Shown here: positions 33,170-44,964 of the stretch, one piece after another
Position numbering within the stretch: position 1 is the first letter of the stretch
How the letters are laid out: every line of letters begins with the position of its first letter
Translations under genes and position numbers: made by a program
NCBI RefSeq assembly: GCF_011397635.1
Contig: NC_064774.1
Location: 248,001 to 312,000 of the forward strand
Direction: 5' to 3'
Source: Epinephelus fuscoguttatus
Lineage: Eukaryota > Chordata > Actinopteri > Perciformes > Serranidae
DNA: 64,000 nt
The notes under the pieces: generated by a model
What the model was told of the DNA's origin: nothing
The model's database searches: none
Seen by the model: the letters and a program-made list of their open reading frames with translations, nothing else

Positions 33170-33789
33170 CGTAATTATAAGGCTACGAAAACCAAACGAA
33201 TTTTATTTTATAGCGATCATACACTTGTATAAACATATTAATGGGTAGAAGATTCAGATTCAGATTGACAATAAACCATGCCAAATATTACACACTGGCC
33301 CTTTAAGAGAACATATTAGGAAGAAGACAGATGATAATGGGAAATAGAGATAAAAAAAAAAAAAATCACAATCACCAAAACCACTAAAACTAAATACAAT
33401 AAAAAAAAGAATCAAATTAGTAAACACAAAATATTAATAAAAATAAGCAGGATCAAAAAGAATAACAAGATACGTAAAAAATAAATCCAAAAAAATTGAA
33501 AGGGAATTTTAGACACTGTCTCTATAAGTCTATCTACATGAGCTCACACAGCTCAGCAGTGTCTCCATTGACACCCCTGACTTCCTGTTTTACATGAGGC
33601 ATGATTTGAAACAATCACACAGGTACACACTTTCTGCATTTGATAAAATCACACACAAAATCAACAACACCAGCCACCCGTGTCAAATCACTTTGTCCCT
33701 GTAAAGCATACATACCTGCACCTGCATTCATGTCCTCCATAAGTTAATATGTTTCTTGGATATTACCCTGTCCTCTGCCTCTTCAATGA

Positions 33790-35412
33790 CTACTTGAGTT
33801 TACAGAACTCAGCAGTGTCTCCATTAGAACCACCAAGAAAAAGTCCAGCATAGAGCGGCTCAGTGAATGTGGTCTGGACTCTGTGGAGGAGAGTCATTGT
33901 TTGAGAGACGCTGTAGAAAGACAGAATACCTGCACTGTGATCCAGGTACACTCCTATTCTGGAGGATTTAGGTCCTGAGATGCTGATTGAGTGGCTGTCA
34001 TGTCTGAAGGTATAACTATTGTCACAATATAGTGCCCAAGACTTCTCATTGAATCCAAATACATGTACATTAAAATCCCCTGATCTGCCAATACTCTTGT
34101 AGGCGACTGCTACTCCAGCTTTCCTGCTCCTCTCCACCTCCCAGTAACAACGTCCAGTCAGATCATCTTTACTCAAGACCTGAGGTATGTGAATGAATCT
34201 GTCTGGATGCTGAGAATATGGTGGATTTTTGTAATTATATGTTATTTTTCTGTTCCCCTCTGATAAAACCATGAAGTTGTTTGCTGTGTTTGGATCCAGC
34301 GTGATTTCACGTGAGTATTGTAAGAGCTCAGCTCTGGTCATGGGCTCTGCTAAAGGCAGTTTCTCAGTAAGGATGGTCTGCATTTTATCTCTGGCTGCTG
34401 TCACAGCTGCCATCACATCCTCAAAGTACTGCAGACAGTAGATGTTTGGTCTTGGTGACTCTGTGGACTCAGTAAGTTTTGACAGTGAGGGGTAACTGTA
34501 AAGAAACTGGATGTGGTCCTCCGTGTGTGAGAGCTGATCCAGCTCAGCGTCCTTCCTCCTTAACTCTGTGATCTCCTGGTCCAGCTTCTCCTGAAGCTCT
34601 TTGACTCGACTCACTTCAGTTTTCTGCAGAGATCTGATCTTCTGCTTCACATCAGAGCGTCTTTTCTCAATGAGATGTATCAACTCAGTAAAAATCTTCT
34701 CACTGTCCTCCGCTGCTTTATCAGCAGAGGAATCGATATCCTTCATCTCCTGCTGAAGCACCTTCACATCTTTCTCTCTGTCCTGGATTCTCTGCTGGAT
34801 TTTTTGCCGACTTTCACCAAGCTCCTTCTGCCTCTCAGTCCGCTCTGCTGCAGCTGACACTGTGTCGTGGCCTTTATGTTCATCCATTGAGCAGAGAATG
34901 CAGATACACTGCTGATCAGTGCGGCAGAAAATCTTCATCACCTCATCATGACGGGAGCAGATGTTCTCCTGAAGCTTCAGGGAGGCTTCAGTGAGTTTGT
35001 GTTTTTTAAAAGTAGGAGATTCATAGTGAGGCTGAAGGTGTTGCTCACAGTAAGAGGCCAGACACACCAGACAGGACTTGAAGGCTTTCAGCTTCCTCCC
35101 AGTGCAGAAATCACAGGCCACATCTCCAGGTCTGGCATAGCAGTGATCAGCTGGAGCAGCTTCTGTCTTCCTCCGTTCCTCAATTAACTCTGCCAACATG
35201 GTGTTTTTCACGAGGACAGGCCTCAGGTAGAAAGTCTGTCTGCACTGAGGACAGGTGTAGATATTCTTGTCATCTTCTTCATCCCAGTGGGCTTTAATAC
35301 AGCTCATACAGTAGTTGTGTCCACAAGAAATAGTCACCGGATCCTTCAGCAGATCCAGACAGATCGAACAGCAGAATTTCACCTCGTCAGCTTTTTTTCC
35401 TTGCTGCGCCAT
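33790..35412 (-). CDS. TRIM E3 ubiquitin ligase (RING, B-boxes, coiled coil, PRY-SPRY), copy A
   Basis: A 540-residue single-exon protein starting MAQQGKKADEVKF. RING C3HC4 with Cys15, 18, 30, His32, Cys35, 38, 54, 57; B-box 1 at about 100-145 (CDFCTGRKLKAFKSC); B-box 2 at about 154-188 (HDEVMKIFCRTDQQC); coiled coil about 195-310; PRY-SPRY about 360-540 (LDPNTANNFMVLSEGNRKI, GRCYWEVE, SRIGVYLDHSAGILSFY). This architecture is that of teleost TRIM16/TRIM25-like and finTRIM proteins, E3 ligases often in antiviral defence; I cannot assign one subfamily. An in-frame ATG 49 codons upstream would add MGVANMLLSARAARPHYCRS and so on. I prefer the inner start because it sits just before the RING. All zinc ligands are intact. 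Confidence 0.92.
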   Translation of the reverse strand: MAQQGKKADEVKFCCSICLDLLKDPVTISCGHNYCMSCIKAHWDEEDDKNIYTCPQCRQTFYLRPVLVKNTMLAELIEERRKTEAAPADHCYARPGDVACDFCTGRKLKAFKSCLVCLASYCEQHLQPHYESPTFKKHKLTEASLKLQENICSRHDEVMKIFCRTDQQCICILCSMDEHKGHDTVSAAAERTERQKELGESRQKIQQRIQDREKDVKVLQQEMKDIDSSADKAAEDSEKIFTELIHLIEKRRSDVKQKIRSLQKTEVSRVKELQEKLDQEITELRRKDAELDQLSHTEDHIQFLYSYPSLSKLTESTESPRPNIYCLQYFEDVMAAVTAARDKMQTILTEKLPLAEPMTRAELLQYSREITLDPNTANNFMVLSEGNRKITYNYKNPPYSQHPDRFIHIPQVLSKDDLTGRCYWEVERSRKAGVAVAYKSIGRSGDFNVHVFGFNEKSWALYCDNSYTFRHDSHSISISGPKSSRIGVYLDHSAGILSFYSVSQTMTLLHRVQTTFTEPLYAGLFLGGSNGDTAEFCKLK

Positions 35413-37804
35413 TTCACCTCTCAACAGTTTCACATTCCTCTCAGCATATAAATGCATCACACAGGAAGCCAAACCTACTTTTCTCACAATACTGCACACC
35501 GATCTGCAGTAATGTGGTCTGGCAGCTCTTGCACTCAACAACATGTTGGCCACACCCATCTCTAAACTTGCAGATCTACTAAAGGGGAGGGAACCCTTAA
35601 AATTGAATCTGTGTTTCAGAAAAGAAGGGAGTGGTTATCAGTGTCTGTTTCATTCAAGGAAATGGAGCAGTTTGAGCTCTGGCTGCATTTACAGTCTTTA
35701 TTTACATGTTTATCGTTGGTTTGAACTTCAGCAGCATGTTCAACTGTCTTTTCAGGTTTACAGTGGTGGTCTTTTTCTGAGTTGGTTGATTGATCTGAAT
35801 AAGCCTGTGTTAATATGTCCAATTATGTGTCAGCAGCTGAGGTTGCTCTTCAGTTTTGCCTACTTTCCAACTAAAAATAGTAATTCTAATAATATATTTG
35901 TTGTCTTTTTCTGATTGGACCCAGTGCATTGTAAAAACAAATGTTTAAATCTCTGGTCCTGTGTTAGATTAAACATCCACTACTGTACTGTAAAAGGAAC
36001 AGTAACAAGGAAATACCCAGTCTGTGTTTGAAACAAGTGTGTGCGTGTGTGTGTGTGTGTCGGGGGGTGGGGGTTGTAAGTGTTTGTTTCATTCAAGGAA
36101 ACGGAGCAGTTTGATCTTTGGTTGCATTTCTAACCTTTATTTACATTACATTAACATTTCTTTGGGGATGCTAGCATCGCATTTGAGGAGGCACATGACC
36201 AGCTACGGGTACCTGGTTGCATAAAACCACTCAGGCTTTGGTTGCCCTTAAATTTTCATCTTAGGATACCTTAGAAAAAATACACATTTCATAAAATTAC
36301 CTAGAGTTCATCATGATGTTGTAAAGGAAAACCCTTGGATCTCCAAGTGTTTGCACTTTGCTACTTAAGTATTCCGTTAATAGGGTGTCAGAAGGTCCTT
36401 TGTTAGCATTTACCTCCGAAATAATTCAAGAGACCTATACCAGTCTCTTAAAAGTTAAATAATTTGTGGAACATGAGACCATGGCTGAATTTATGGTAAC
36501 TGAAGAGGAAGAGGAAAAGGTACCAAGACACATTTTTTAAGACAGAAAAAAGTAATCATATTCATATCTGTCAAATTAAATAAATTAACATAGAAGTTTG
36601 GTCAGGGTTTACCATGAATAATTCAGCAGGTCTACAGCTTAATTTATATAATAATGACTGGATGATTAGAAGAGTGAGACTTTAAACACTTAAAAATAAA
36701 CACACACAAGCTGATTCTATGAATTTATGTAATTCCTTTTTATTTAATTTTTACAGTCATTATGTTTTTGTTTAAAAAAAACCCCCCCTCATATTTCTGC
36801 AAAGGTGGAGTTCTCTCACCAAAAATTTCATTTTTAGAAAACACCCTTTAGTTGCTGTAAATGTATGCATTAACAAAGTGAATGCTCCTGTTACTTAGGG
36901 ATTTACTGATTCAGAGACACAACAACAAAACATTTGCACTGCATTCAGAGGACTGGACGGTGATATATAGTTATCTTATCTCTCACACACAGCAAATAAA
37001 AATACAAATCAACACCAAATGATAAACACATTTTACAGTCCCTCAAATTATTGTTTATATCTTTTTAGAATAGTAATAATAATATGAACTTTATTTATAT
37101 GGCACTGTTAAAAACAGAGTTTACAAAGTGCTTTGACAAAACAAAGCAAAGCAGAAGCAAAAACATCAGAGGCAATATAACAATAGGAGCCAAACAGTAA
37201 TGCTGAACTAAGGCCAGACATAAAATTAAGGTAGAATTAAACAAGGATTAAGAGAACATATCAGGAAGAAGAAAGATGATAATAGGACATAGAGAGGAAT
37301 TATTAAAAAAAACCCATACCAATAAAAGTAAGTACAATTTTTTAAAAGACTAAAATTAGTAAACACAAAATATTAATTATGGTAATAATAATAAGCAGGA
37401 TCAAGACTGACTAAAAAGATACAGAAAAATAATCAAAAGAAATTGAAAGATAAATTCAAACACAATATTACACTGTCTGTTTAATAAGTCTATCTACATG
37501 AGCTCACACAGCTCAGCAGTGTCTCCATTGACACCCCGAAGCCAGAGTCCAGCACTGAGCTGCTGAGTGAACATACTGTACTTTAGACTCCTGACTTCCT
37601 GTTGTACATGAGGCATGATTTGAAACAATCATACAGGTACACACTTTCTGCATTTGATAAAATCACACACAAAATCAACAACACCAGCCACCCTGTGTCA
37701 AATCACTTTGTCCCTGTAAAGCATACATAACTGCACCTGCATTCATGTCCTCCATAAGTTAATATGTTTCTTGGATATTACCCTGTCCTCTGCCTCTTCA
37801 ATGA

Positions 37805-39412
37805 CTACTTGAGTTTACAGAACTCAGCAGTGTCTCCATTAGAACCACCAAGAAAAAGTCCAGCATAGAGCGGCTCAGTGAATGTGGTCTGGACTCTGTG
37901 GAGGAGAGTCATTGTTTGAGAGACGCTGTAGAAAGACAGAATACCTGCACTGTGATCCAGGTACACTCCTATTCTGGAGGATTTAGGTCCTGAGATGCTG
38001 ATTGAGTGGCTGTCATGTCTGAAGGTATAACTATTGTCACAATATAGTGCCCAAGACTTCTCATTGTATCCAAATACATGTACATTAAAATCCCCTGATC
38101 TGCCAATACTCTTGTAGGCGACTGCTACTCCAGCTTTCCTGCTCATCTCCACCTCCCAGTAACAACGTCCAGTCAGTCCATCTTTACTCAAGACCTGAGG
38201 TATGTGAATGAATCTGTCTGGATGCTGAGAATATGGTGGATTTTTTGTATTAAATGTTATTTTTCTGTTCCCCTCTGATAAAACCATGAAGTTGTTTGCT
38301 GTGTTTGGATCCAGCGTGATTTCACGAGAATATTGTAAGAGCCCAGCTCTGGTCGTGGGCTCTGCTAAAGGCAGTTTCTCAGTAAGGATGGTCTGCATTT
38401 TGTCTCTAGCTGCTGTCACAGCTGCCACCACATCCTCAAAGTCCTGCAGACAGTAGATGTTTGGTCTTGGTGACTCTGTGGACTCCGTTAGTTTGGACAG
38501 TGAGGGGTAACTGTGAAGAAACTGGATGTGGTCCTCCGTGTGTGAGAGCTGATCCAGCTCAGCGTCCTTCCTCCTTAGCTCTGTGATCTCCTGATCCAGC
38601 TTCTCCTGAAGCTCTTCAGTTTTCTGTCTGGATCTGATCTTCTGCTTCACATCAGAGCGTCTTTTCTCAAGGAGACGGATCAACTCAGTAAAAATCTTCT
38701 CACTGTCCTCCGCTGCTTTATCAGCAGAGGAATCGATATCCTTCATCTCCTGCTGAAGCACCTTCACATCTTTCTCTCGGTCCTGGATTCTCTGCTGGAT
38801 TTTTTGCCGACTTTCACCAAGCTCCTTTTGCCTCTCAGTCCGTTCTGCTGCAGCTGACACTGTGTTGTGGCCTTTATGTTCATCCATTGAGCAGAGATAA
38901 CAGATACACTGCTGATCAGTGCGGCAGAAAATCTTCATCACCTCATCATGACGGGAGCAGATGTTCTCCTGAAGCTTCAGGGAGGCTTCAGTGAGTTTGT
39001 GTTTTTTAAAAGTAGGAGATTCATAGTGAGGCTGAAGGTGTTGCTCACAGTAAGAGGCCAGACACACCAGACAGGACTTGAAGGCTTTCAGCTTCCTCCC
39101 AGTGCAGAAATCACAGGCCACATCTCCAGGTCTGGCATAGCAGTGATCAGCTGGAGCAGCTTCTGTCTTCCTCCGTTCCTCAATTAACTCTGCCAACATG
39201 GTGTTTTTCACGAGGACAGGCCTCGGGTAGAAAGTCTGTCTGCACTGAGGACAGGTGTAGATATTCTTGTCATCTTCTTCATCCCAGTGGGCTTTAATAC
39301 AGCTCATACAGTAGTTGTGTCCACAAGAAATAGTCACCGGATCCTTCAGCAGATCCAGACAGATCGAACAGCAGAATTTCACCTCGTCAGCTTTTTTTCC
39401 TTGCTGCGCCAT
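37805..39412 (-). CDS. TRIM E3 ubiquitin ligase, copy B
   Basis: A 535-residue single-exon paralogue, nearly identical to copy A, about 4.0 kb away in the same orientation. RING ligands and B-boxes intact. Differences from A: loss of five residues (VSRVK) in the coiled coil, giving RQKTEELQEKL; FYPRPVL for FYLRPVL; CICYLCSMDEHKGHNTV in B-box 2; ITFNTKNPPY and SKDGLTG in PRY. The 5' leader has 18 bases more than copy A, in frame with the upstream extension. Function as for copy A; specificity may differ through SPRY and coiled coil. Confidence 0.92.
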   Translation of the reverse strand: MAQQGKKADEVKFCCSICLDLLKDPVTISCGHNYCMSCIKAHWDEEDDKNIYTCPQCRQTFYPRPVLVKNTMLAELIEERRKTEAAPADHCYARPGDVACDFCTGRKLKAFKSCLVCLASYCEQHLQPHYESPTFKKHKLTEASLKLQENICSRHDEVMKIFCRTDQQCICYLCSMDEHKGHNTVSAAAERTERQKELGESRQKIQQRIQDREKDVKVLQQEMKDIDSSADKAAEDSEKIFTELIRLLEKRRSDVKQKIRSRQKTEELQEKLDQEITELRRKDAELDQLSHTEDHIQFLHSYPSLSKLTESTESPRPNIYCLQDFEDVVAAVTAARDKMQTILTEKLPLAEPTTRAGLLQYSREITLDPNTANNFMVLSEGNRKITFNTKNPPYSQHPDRFIHIPQVLSKDGLTGRCYWEVEMSRKAGVAVAYKSIGRSGDFNVHVFGYNEKSWALYCDNSYTFRHDSHSISISGPKSSRIGVYLDHSAGILSFYSVSQTMTLLHRVQTTFTEPLYAGLFLGGSNGDTAEFCKLK

Positions 39413-41734
39413 TTCACCTCTCAACAACAGGGAATGCCTGAACAGTTTCACATTCCTCTCAGCATATAAATGCGTCACACAGGAAGCCAAACCTGCTTTT
39501 CTCACAATACTGCACACCGATCTGCAGTAATGTGGTCTGGCAGCTCTTGCACTCAACAACATGTTGGCCACACCCATCTCTAAACTTGCAGATCTACTAA
39601 AGGGGAGGGAACCCTTAAAATTGAATCTGTGTTTCAGAAAAGAAGGGAGTGGTTATCAGTGTCTGTTTCATTTAAGGAAATGGAGCAGTTTGAGCTTTGG
39701 CTGCATTTACAGCCTTTATTTACATGTTTATCGTTGGTTTGAACTTCAGCAGCATGTTCAACTGTCTTTTTCAGGTTTACAGTGGTGGTTTTCAGTTGGT
39801 TGATTGATCTGAATAAGCCTGTGAATATGTCCAATTATGTGTCAGCAGCTGAGGTTGCTCTTCAGTTTTGCCTACTTTCCAACTAAAAATAGAAATTCTA
39901 ATAATATATTTGTTGTCTTTTTCTGATTGGACCCAGTGCATTGTAAAAACAAATGTTTAAATCTCTGGTCCTGTGTTAGGTTAAACATCCACTACTGTAC
40001 TGTAAAAGGAACAGTAACAAGGAAATACCCAGTCTGTGTTTGAAACAAGTGTGTGCGTGTGTGTGTGTGTGTCGGGGGGTGGGGGTTGTAAGTGTTTGTT
40101 TCATTCAAGGAAATGGAGCAGTTTGATCTTTGGTTGCATTTATAACCTTTATTTACATTACATAACATTACTTTGGGGACGCTAGCATCGCATTTGAGAA
40201 GGCACATGACCAGCTACAGGTGCCTGGTTGCATAAAACCACTCAGGCTATATGAATTTCCTACCTAGATGATGAATTACCTAGAGTTCATCATGATGTTG
40301 TAAAGGAAAACCCTTGGATCTCCAAGTGTTTGCACTTTGCTACTTAAGTATTCCCTTAATAGGGTGTCAGAAGGTCCTAGCATTTACCTCCGAAAAATTT
40401 AAGAGACCTATACCAGTCTCTTAAAAGTTAAATCATTTGTGGAACATGAGACCATGGCTGAATTTATGGTAACTGAAGAGGAAGAGGAAAAGGTACCAAG
40501 ACACATTTTTTCAGACAGAAAAAAGTAATCATATTCATATCTGTTAAATTAAATAAATTAACGTAGAAGTTTGGTCAGGGTTTACCATGAATAATTCAGC
40601 AGGTCTGCATCTTAATTTATATAATAATGACTGGATGATTAGAAGAATAAGACTTTAAACACTTAAAAAGGAATTACATAAATTCATAGAATCAGCTGGT
40701 GTGTATTTATTTTTATTTAATTTTTACAGTCATTATGTTTTTCAAAAAAACCCTCATATTTCTGCAAAGGTGCAGTTCTCTCACCAAACTTACATTTTTA
40801 GAAAACACCCTTTAGCTGCTGTAAATGTATGCATTAACAAAGTGAATGTTCCTGTTACTTAGGGATTTACTGATTCAGAGACATAACAACAAAACATTTG
40901 CACTGCATTCAGAGGACTGGACGGTGATATATAGTTATCTTATCTCTCACACACAGGAAATAAACAGCAATACAAGCTAATACCAAACGATGAATACATT
41001 TTACAGTCCCTCAAATTATTGATTATATCTTTTTATAATAGTAATAATAATAATAATAATATTAACTTTATTTATATGACACTGTGAAAAACAGAGTTTA
41101 CAAAGTGCTCTGACAAACAAAGCAAAGCAGAAACAAAAACATCAGAGGCAATATAACAATAGGAGCCAATCAGTAATGCTGAACTAAGGCCAGACAAACA
41201 TTAAGGTAGAATTAAACAAGGATTAAGAGAACATATCAGGAAGAAGACAGATGATAATAGGAAATAGAGAGAATTATTTAAAAAGTCATACCAATAAAAG
41301 TAAATAAAATTAAAAAACAAAACAAAACAAAAAACTAAAATTAGTAAACACAAAATATTAATGATAATAATAATAAGCAGGATCAGGACTGACTAAAAAG
41401 ATACAGAAAAATAATAAAAGGAAATTGAAAGATAAATTCAAACACAATGTTACGCACTGTCTCTTTAATAAGTCTATCTACATGAGCTCACACAGCTCAG
41501 CAGTGTCTCCATTGACACCCCTGACTTCCTGTTGTACATGAGGCATGATTTGAAACAATCACACAGGTACACACTTTCTGCATTTGATAAAATCACACAC
41601 AAAATCAACAACACCAGCCACCCTGTGTCAAATCACTTTGTCCCTGTAAAGCATACATAACTGCACCTGCATTCATGTCCTCCATAAGTTAATATGTTTC
41701 TTGGATATTACCCTGTCCTCTGCCTCTTCAATGA

Positions 41735-43354
41735 CTACTTGAGTTGACAGAACTCAGCAGTGTCTCCATTAGAACCACCAAGAAAAAGTCCAGCATAGAG
41801 CGGCTCAGTGAATGTGGTCTGGACTCTGTGGAGGAGAGTCATTGTTTGAGAGACGCTGTAGAAAGACAGAATACCTGCACTGTGATCCAGGTACACTCCT
41901 ATTCTGGAGGATTTAGGTCCTGAGATGCTGATTGAGTGGCTGTCATGTCTGAAGGTATAACTATTGTCACAATGTAAATTCCAAGACTTCTCATTGAATC
42001 CAAATACACATGCATTCAAGTCCCCTGATCTGGCAATACTCTTATAAGCAACAACAACAGCTTTCCTGCTCCTCTCCACCTCCCAGTAACAACGTCCAGT
42101 CAGATCATCTTTACTCAAGACCTGAGATATGCGAGTGAATCTGTCTGGATGCTGAGAATATGGCGGATTTTTTGTATTAAATGTTATTTTTCTGTTCCCC
42201 TCTGATAAAACCATGAAGCTGTTTGCTGTGTTTGGATCCAGCGTGATTTCACGTGAGTATTGTAAGAGCTCAGCTCTGGTCGTGGGCTCTGCTAACGACA
42301 GTTTCTCAGTAAGGATGGTCTGCATTTTATCTCTGGCTGCTGTCACAGCTGCCACCACATCCTTAAAGTGCTGCAGACAGTAGATGTTTGGTCTTGGTGA
42401 CTCTGTGGACTCCGTTAGTTTGGACAGTGAGGGGTAACTGTAAAGAAACTGGATGTGGTCCTCTGTGTGTGAGAGCTGATCCAGCTCAGCGTCCTTCCTC
42501 TTTAGCTCAGCGATCTCCTGGTCCAGCTTCTCCTGAAGCTCTTTGACTCGACTCACTTCAGTTTTCTGCAGAGATCTGATCTTCTGCTTCACATCAGAGC
42601 GTCTTTTCTCAATGAGATGTATCAACTCAGTAAAAATCTTCTCACTGTCCTCCGCTGCTTTATCAGCAGAGGAATCGATATCCTTCATCTCCTGCTGAAG
42701 CACCTTCACATCTTTCTCTCGGTCCTGGATTCTCTGCTGGATTTTTTGCCGACTTTCACCAAGCTCCTTTTGCCTCTCAGTCCGTTCTGCTGCAGCTGAC
42801 ACTGTGTCATGGTCTTTATGTTCATCCATTGAGCAGAGAATGCAGATACACTGCTGATCAGTGCAGCAGAAAATCTTCATCACCTCATCATGACGGGAGC
42901 AGATGTTCTCCTGAAGCTTCAGGGAGGCTTCAATGAGTTTGTGTTTTTTAAAAGTAGGAGATTCATAGTGAGGCTGAAGGTGTTGCTCACAGTAAGAGGC
43001 CAGACACACCAGACAGGACTTGAAGGCTTTCAGCTTCCTCCCAGTGCAGAAATCACAGGCCACATCTCCAGGTCTGGCATAGCAGTGATCAGCTGGAGCA
43101 ACTTCTGTCTTCCTCCGTTCCTCAATTAACTCTGCCAACATGGTGTTTTTCACGAGGACAGGCCTCGGGTAGAAAGTCTGTTTGCACTGAGGACAGGTGT
43201 AGATATTCTTCTGATCTGCTTCATCCCAGTGGGCTTTAATACAGCTCATGCAGTAGTTGTGTCCACAGGGAATAGTCACCGGATCCTTCAGCAGATCCAG
43301 ACAGATTGAACAGCAGAATTTCACCTCATATGCTTCATTTCTTTGCTGCGCCAT
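41735..43354 (-). CDS. TRIM E3 ubiquitin ligase, copy C
   Basis: A 539-residue single-exon paralogue starting MAQQRNEAYEVKF. RING intact, with changes outside the ligands (VTIPCGHNYC, DEADQKNIYTCPQCKQTF). B-box 2 has CCTDQQCIC and HKDHDTV. SPRY differs in a cluster: RKAVVVAYKSIARSGDLNA, CVFGFNEKSWNLHCDN, and TRISQVLSKDD, with one residue fewer than A/B. The leader upstream of the start also diverges from A and B (MGIGVLTMLQSAISLAAG in the upstream frame). The most diverged copy and the first of the array in transcription direction. Confidence 0.92.
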   Translation of the reverse strand: MAQQRNEAYEVKFCCSICLDLLKDPVTIPCGHNYCMSCIKAHWDEADQKNIYTCPQCKQTFYPRPVLVKNTMLAELIEERRKTEVAPADHCYARPGDVACDFCTGRKLKAFKSCLVCLASYCEQHLQPHYESPTFKKHKLIEASLKLQENICSRHDEVMKIFCCTDQQCICILCSMDEHKDHDTVSAAAERTERQKELGESRQKIQQRIQDREKDVKVLQQEMKDIDSSADKAAEDSEKIFTELIHLIEKRRSDVKQKIRSLQKTEVSRVKELQEKLDQEIAELKRKDAELDQLSHTEDHIQFLYSYPSLSKLTESTESPRPNIYCLQHFKDVVAAVTAARDKMQTILTEKLSLAEPTTRAELLQYSREITLDPNTANSFMVLSEGNRKITFNTKNPPYSQHPDRFTRISQVLSKDDLTGRCYWEVERSRKAVVVAYKSIARSGDLNACVFGFNEKSWNLHCDNSYTFRHDSHSISISGPKSSRIGVYLDHSAGILSFYSVSQTMTLLHRVQTTFTEPLYAGLFLGGSNGDTAEFCQLK

Positions 43355-43739
43355 TTCACCCCTCAACAACAGGGAATGTCTTGGAGTTGGACTTTCCTCT
43401 GAGCAAATAAAGTCATCAAGAAGGAAGCCAAACCTTCTTTGCTGTCCCGCTGCCAAGCTGATTGCACTTTGCAGCATGGTGAGTACACCAATCCCCAAAC
43501 TGGTAGATCAATAAAAGAGGTGGGAACCAGAAAATATTCAGTTGGAGTTGGACTGAAAGGGCGCGGTTTAAACCATGGCAGCATTTATGGCCTTTATCTA
43601 AAGGTTTTACAGTCAGTTTGCACTTTGGCAGCGTGTGCTGCCCTCCTTTAAACCAAGACTGAGCTTTGGTCACCTGGTTGAGGTGGTTGAGAACACAGTT
43701 CAGCTCTCTGGCTTAGGTAGTCAGTGTTGAGGCAAAGCA

Positions 43740-43900
43740 GAAAAAGTTATGTATGAGAAACTTTCCCTTTCAGAATTTATTGGGATGTGTTGAATGGGGT
43801 TGAGGTCTGGGCTCTGTGCAGACCAGTTAGGTTTGTCCACCATTTCTTTATGGACGTGACTGTGTATACGGGGACATTGTAATGTTGAAACAAAAAAAGG
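43740..43900 (-). mobile_element. Decayed Tc1-like transposase fragment
   Basis: On the - strand reads HVHKEMVDKPNWSAQSPDLN, PIQHI, resembling the conserved W(P/A)AQSPDLNPIEH motif of Tc1 transposases. Only this end is recognisable. Confidence 0.5.
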
Positions 43901-44964
43901 ACAAACACAAACTGTTAAGACCAGATTGGAAGGGCTAAATTTACAGACTCGCAAAACCTGCGAATTAAGAGACCGAACAAAGTTCAAGTTTTCTGATGAT
44001 ACTAGAGGTTCATCCAACCTTTTTATGTCATCACATTCTTCTTTTTCCCAATTAACGTAATTAAATAGATTTATCACTTCCTGCCCTCCATCTGAATTTT
44101 GCACGTGATTGCAAACAACCTATTAAGTTTTGTTTTAATGAAATGCTCTTTGTGAAAGTCCCTTTGTGAGTTCCCTTTGGTGAACAGGTACGCAGGGTTT
44201 ATGTCTAGGGCTTTAAGAATGGAGGGAGTGATGATCAGCAGGTCTGCCTCTGTTGTGAAGAACCACTTACTTTTCTAGGAAGTACTGATCATATGACTGG
44301 ATAAACGAGACTTGGATTTTACCTCACACAAATTTTTGTAAACTGATGTTTTGATATAGTTGTATTGTTGCTAAAAGTGGTCGCCTATGAGCTCATTTAT
44401 GCTTCATGTTAGAGATGGACGGAGTCTTCTGTCTGTACGCTGTAGTAATTTTGTCTGAATTTGTGCATGTTTTCTGAAACCTTACAGATACAGAGCAGTA
44501 CCACCGAAGATCATGGGGGCAGTGCAGTGTAGTTGAAGTGAGATATGACCGTAGGAGACAACAAAGACATTTCAATAATGACTTACAGAACGAATCAATA
44601 ATACAGTGAAAAGAGTTCTCCTTCCGCAGGTCCGATGTATTTTATGGCCTCACATACCACCGTGGTCTACAACACTGCCTCCGTTTTTATTCGACATCCT
44701 CCACCGTCACCATGTTTGTTTTTGCGTGAGACTCCACCCTCTCGTGCCATCTATTGACTGTATCTATACCACCATAAAGGACGCACGGAAGTATAAGGGT
44801 CGTGAAGTTTACAGCGTTTGAAACAAACAAACAAACATATTTTTGTTTGTAAAGGGAGTATAATTGAGACTTCATGAAGAATTTTTGCCTCTTTTGGATT
44901 CTTCATTGCCTGTGGAGGCATGCAAGAAAAACATTTCCTTCACAGATTCCCGGTAACGCACAGT

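Larger units (their letters stand above)
32104..33302 (+). mobile_element. 1.2-kb TTAA-flanked (piggyBac-like) non-autonomous element
   Basis: Flanked by TTAA at 32100-32103 and 33303-33306. Ends are inverted: AGGCCCACTGTGTAA on the left, and AGGGCCAGTGTGTAA read inward from the right (13 of 15 match). TRIM units B and C have the uninterrupted site (GGATTAAGAGAACAT), so this is an insertion in unit A. Inside is a short coding exon (32609-32895) and an (AT)n run. TTAA target duplication is the piggyBac hallmark; the family assignment is inference. Confidence 0.82.
31555..43400 (-). repeat. Tandem array of three TRIM units of about 4 kb
   Basis: Unit A about 31555-36540, unit B about 36540-40515, unit C about 40515-43400. 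Shared landmarks include a 3' flank beginning near 31555, 36560 and 40535 (ending ...ATAATTCAGCA), the coding region, and a 5' flank near 35570-36230 and 39590-40230. Spacing of stop codons: 4,015 and 3,930 bases. Unit A is longer because of a TTAA-flanked insertion. The 5' flank of C beyond about 43,400 is unrelated to that of A and B, marking the array edge. Confidence 0.88.

Noticed and set aside
34675-35512. Reading frames on the + strand across TRIM copy A (and the same in B and C)
   Set aside because: They are antisense shadows of the TRIM coding sequence; identical positions recur in each copy only because the genes are duplicates.
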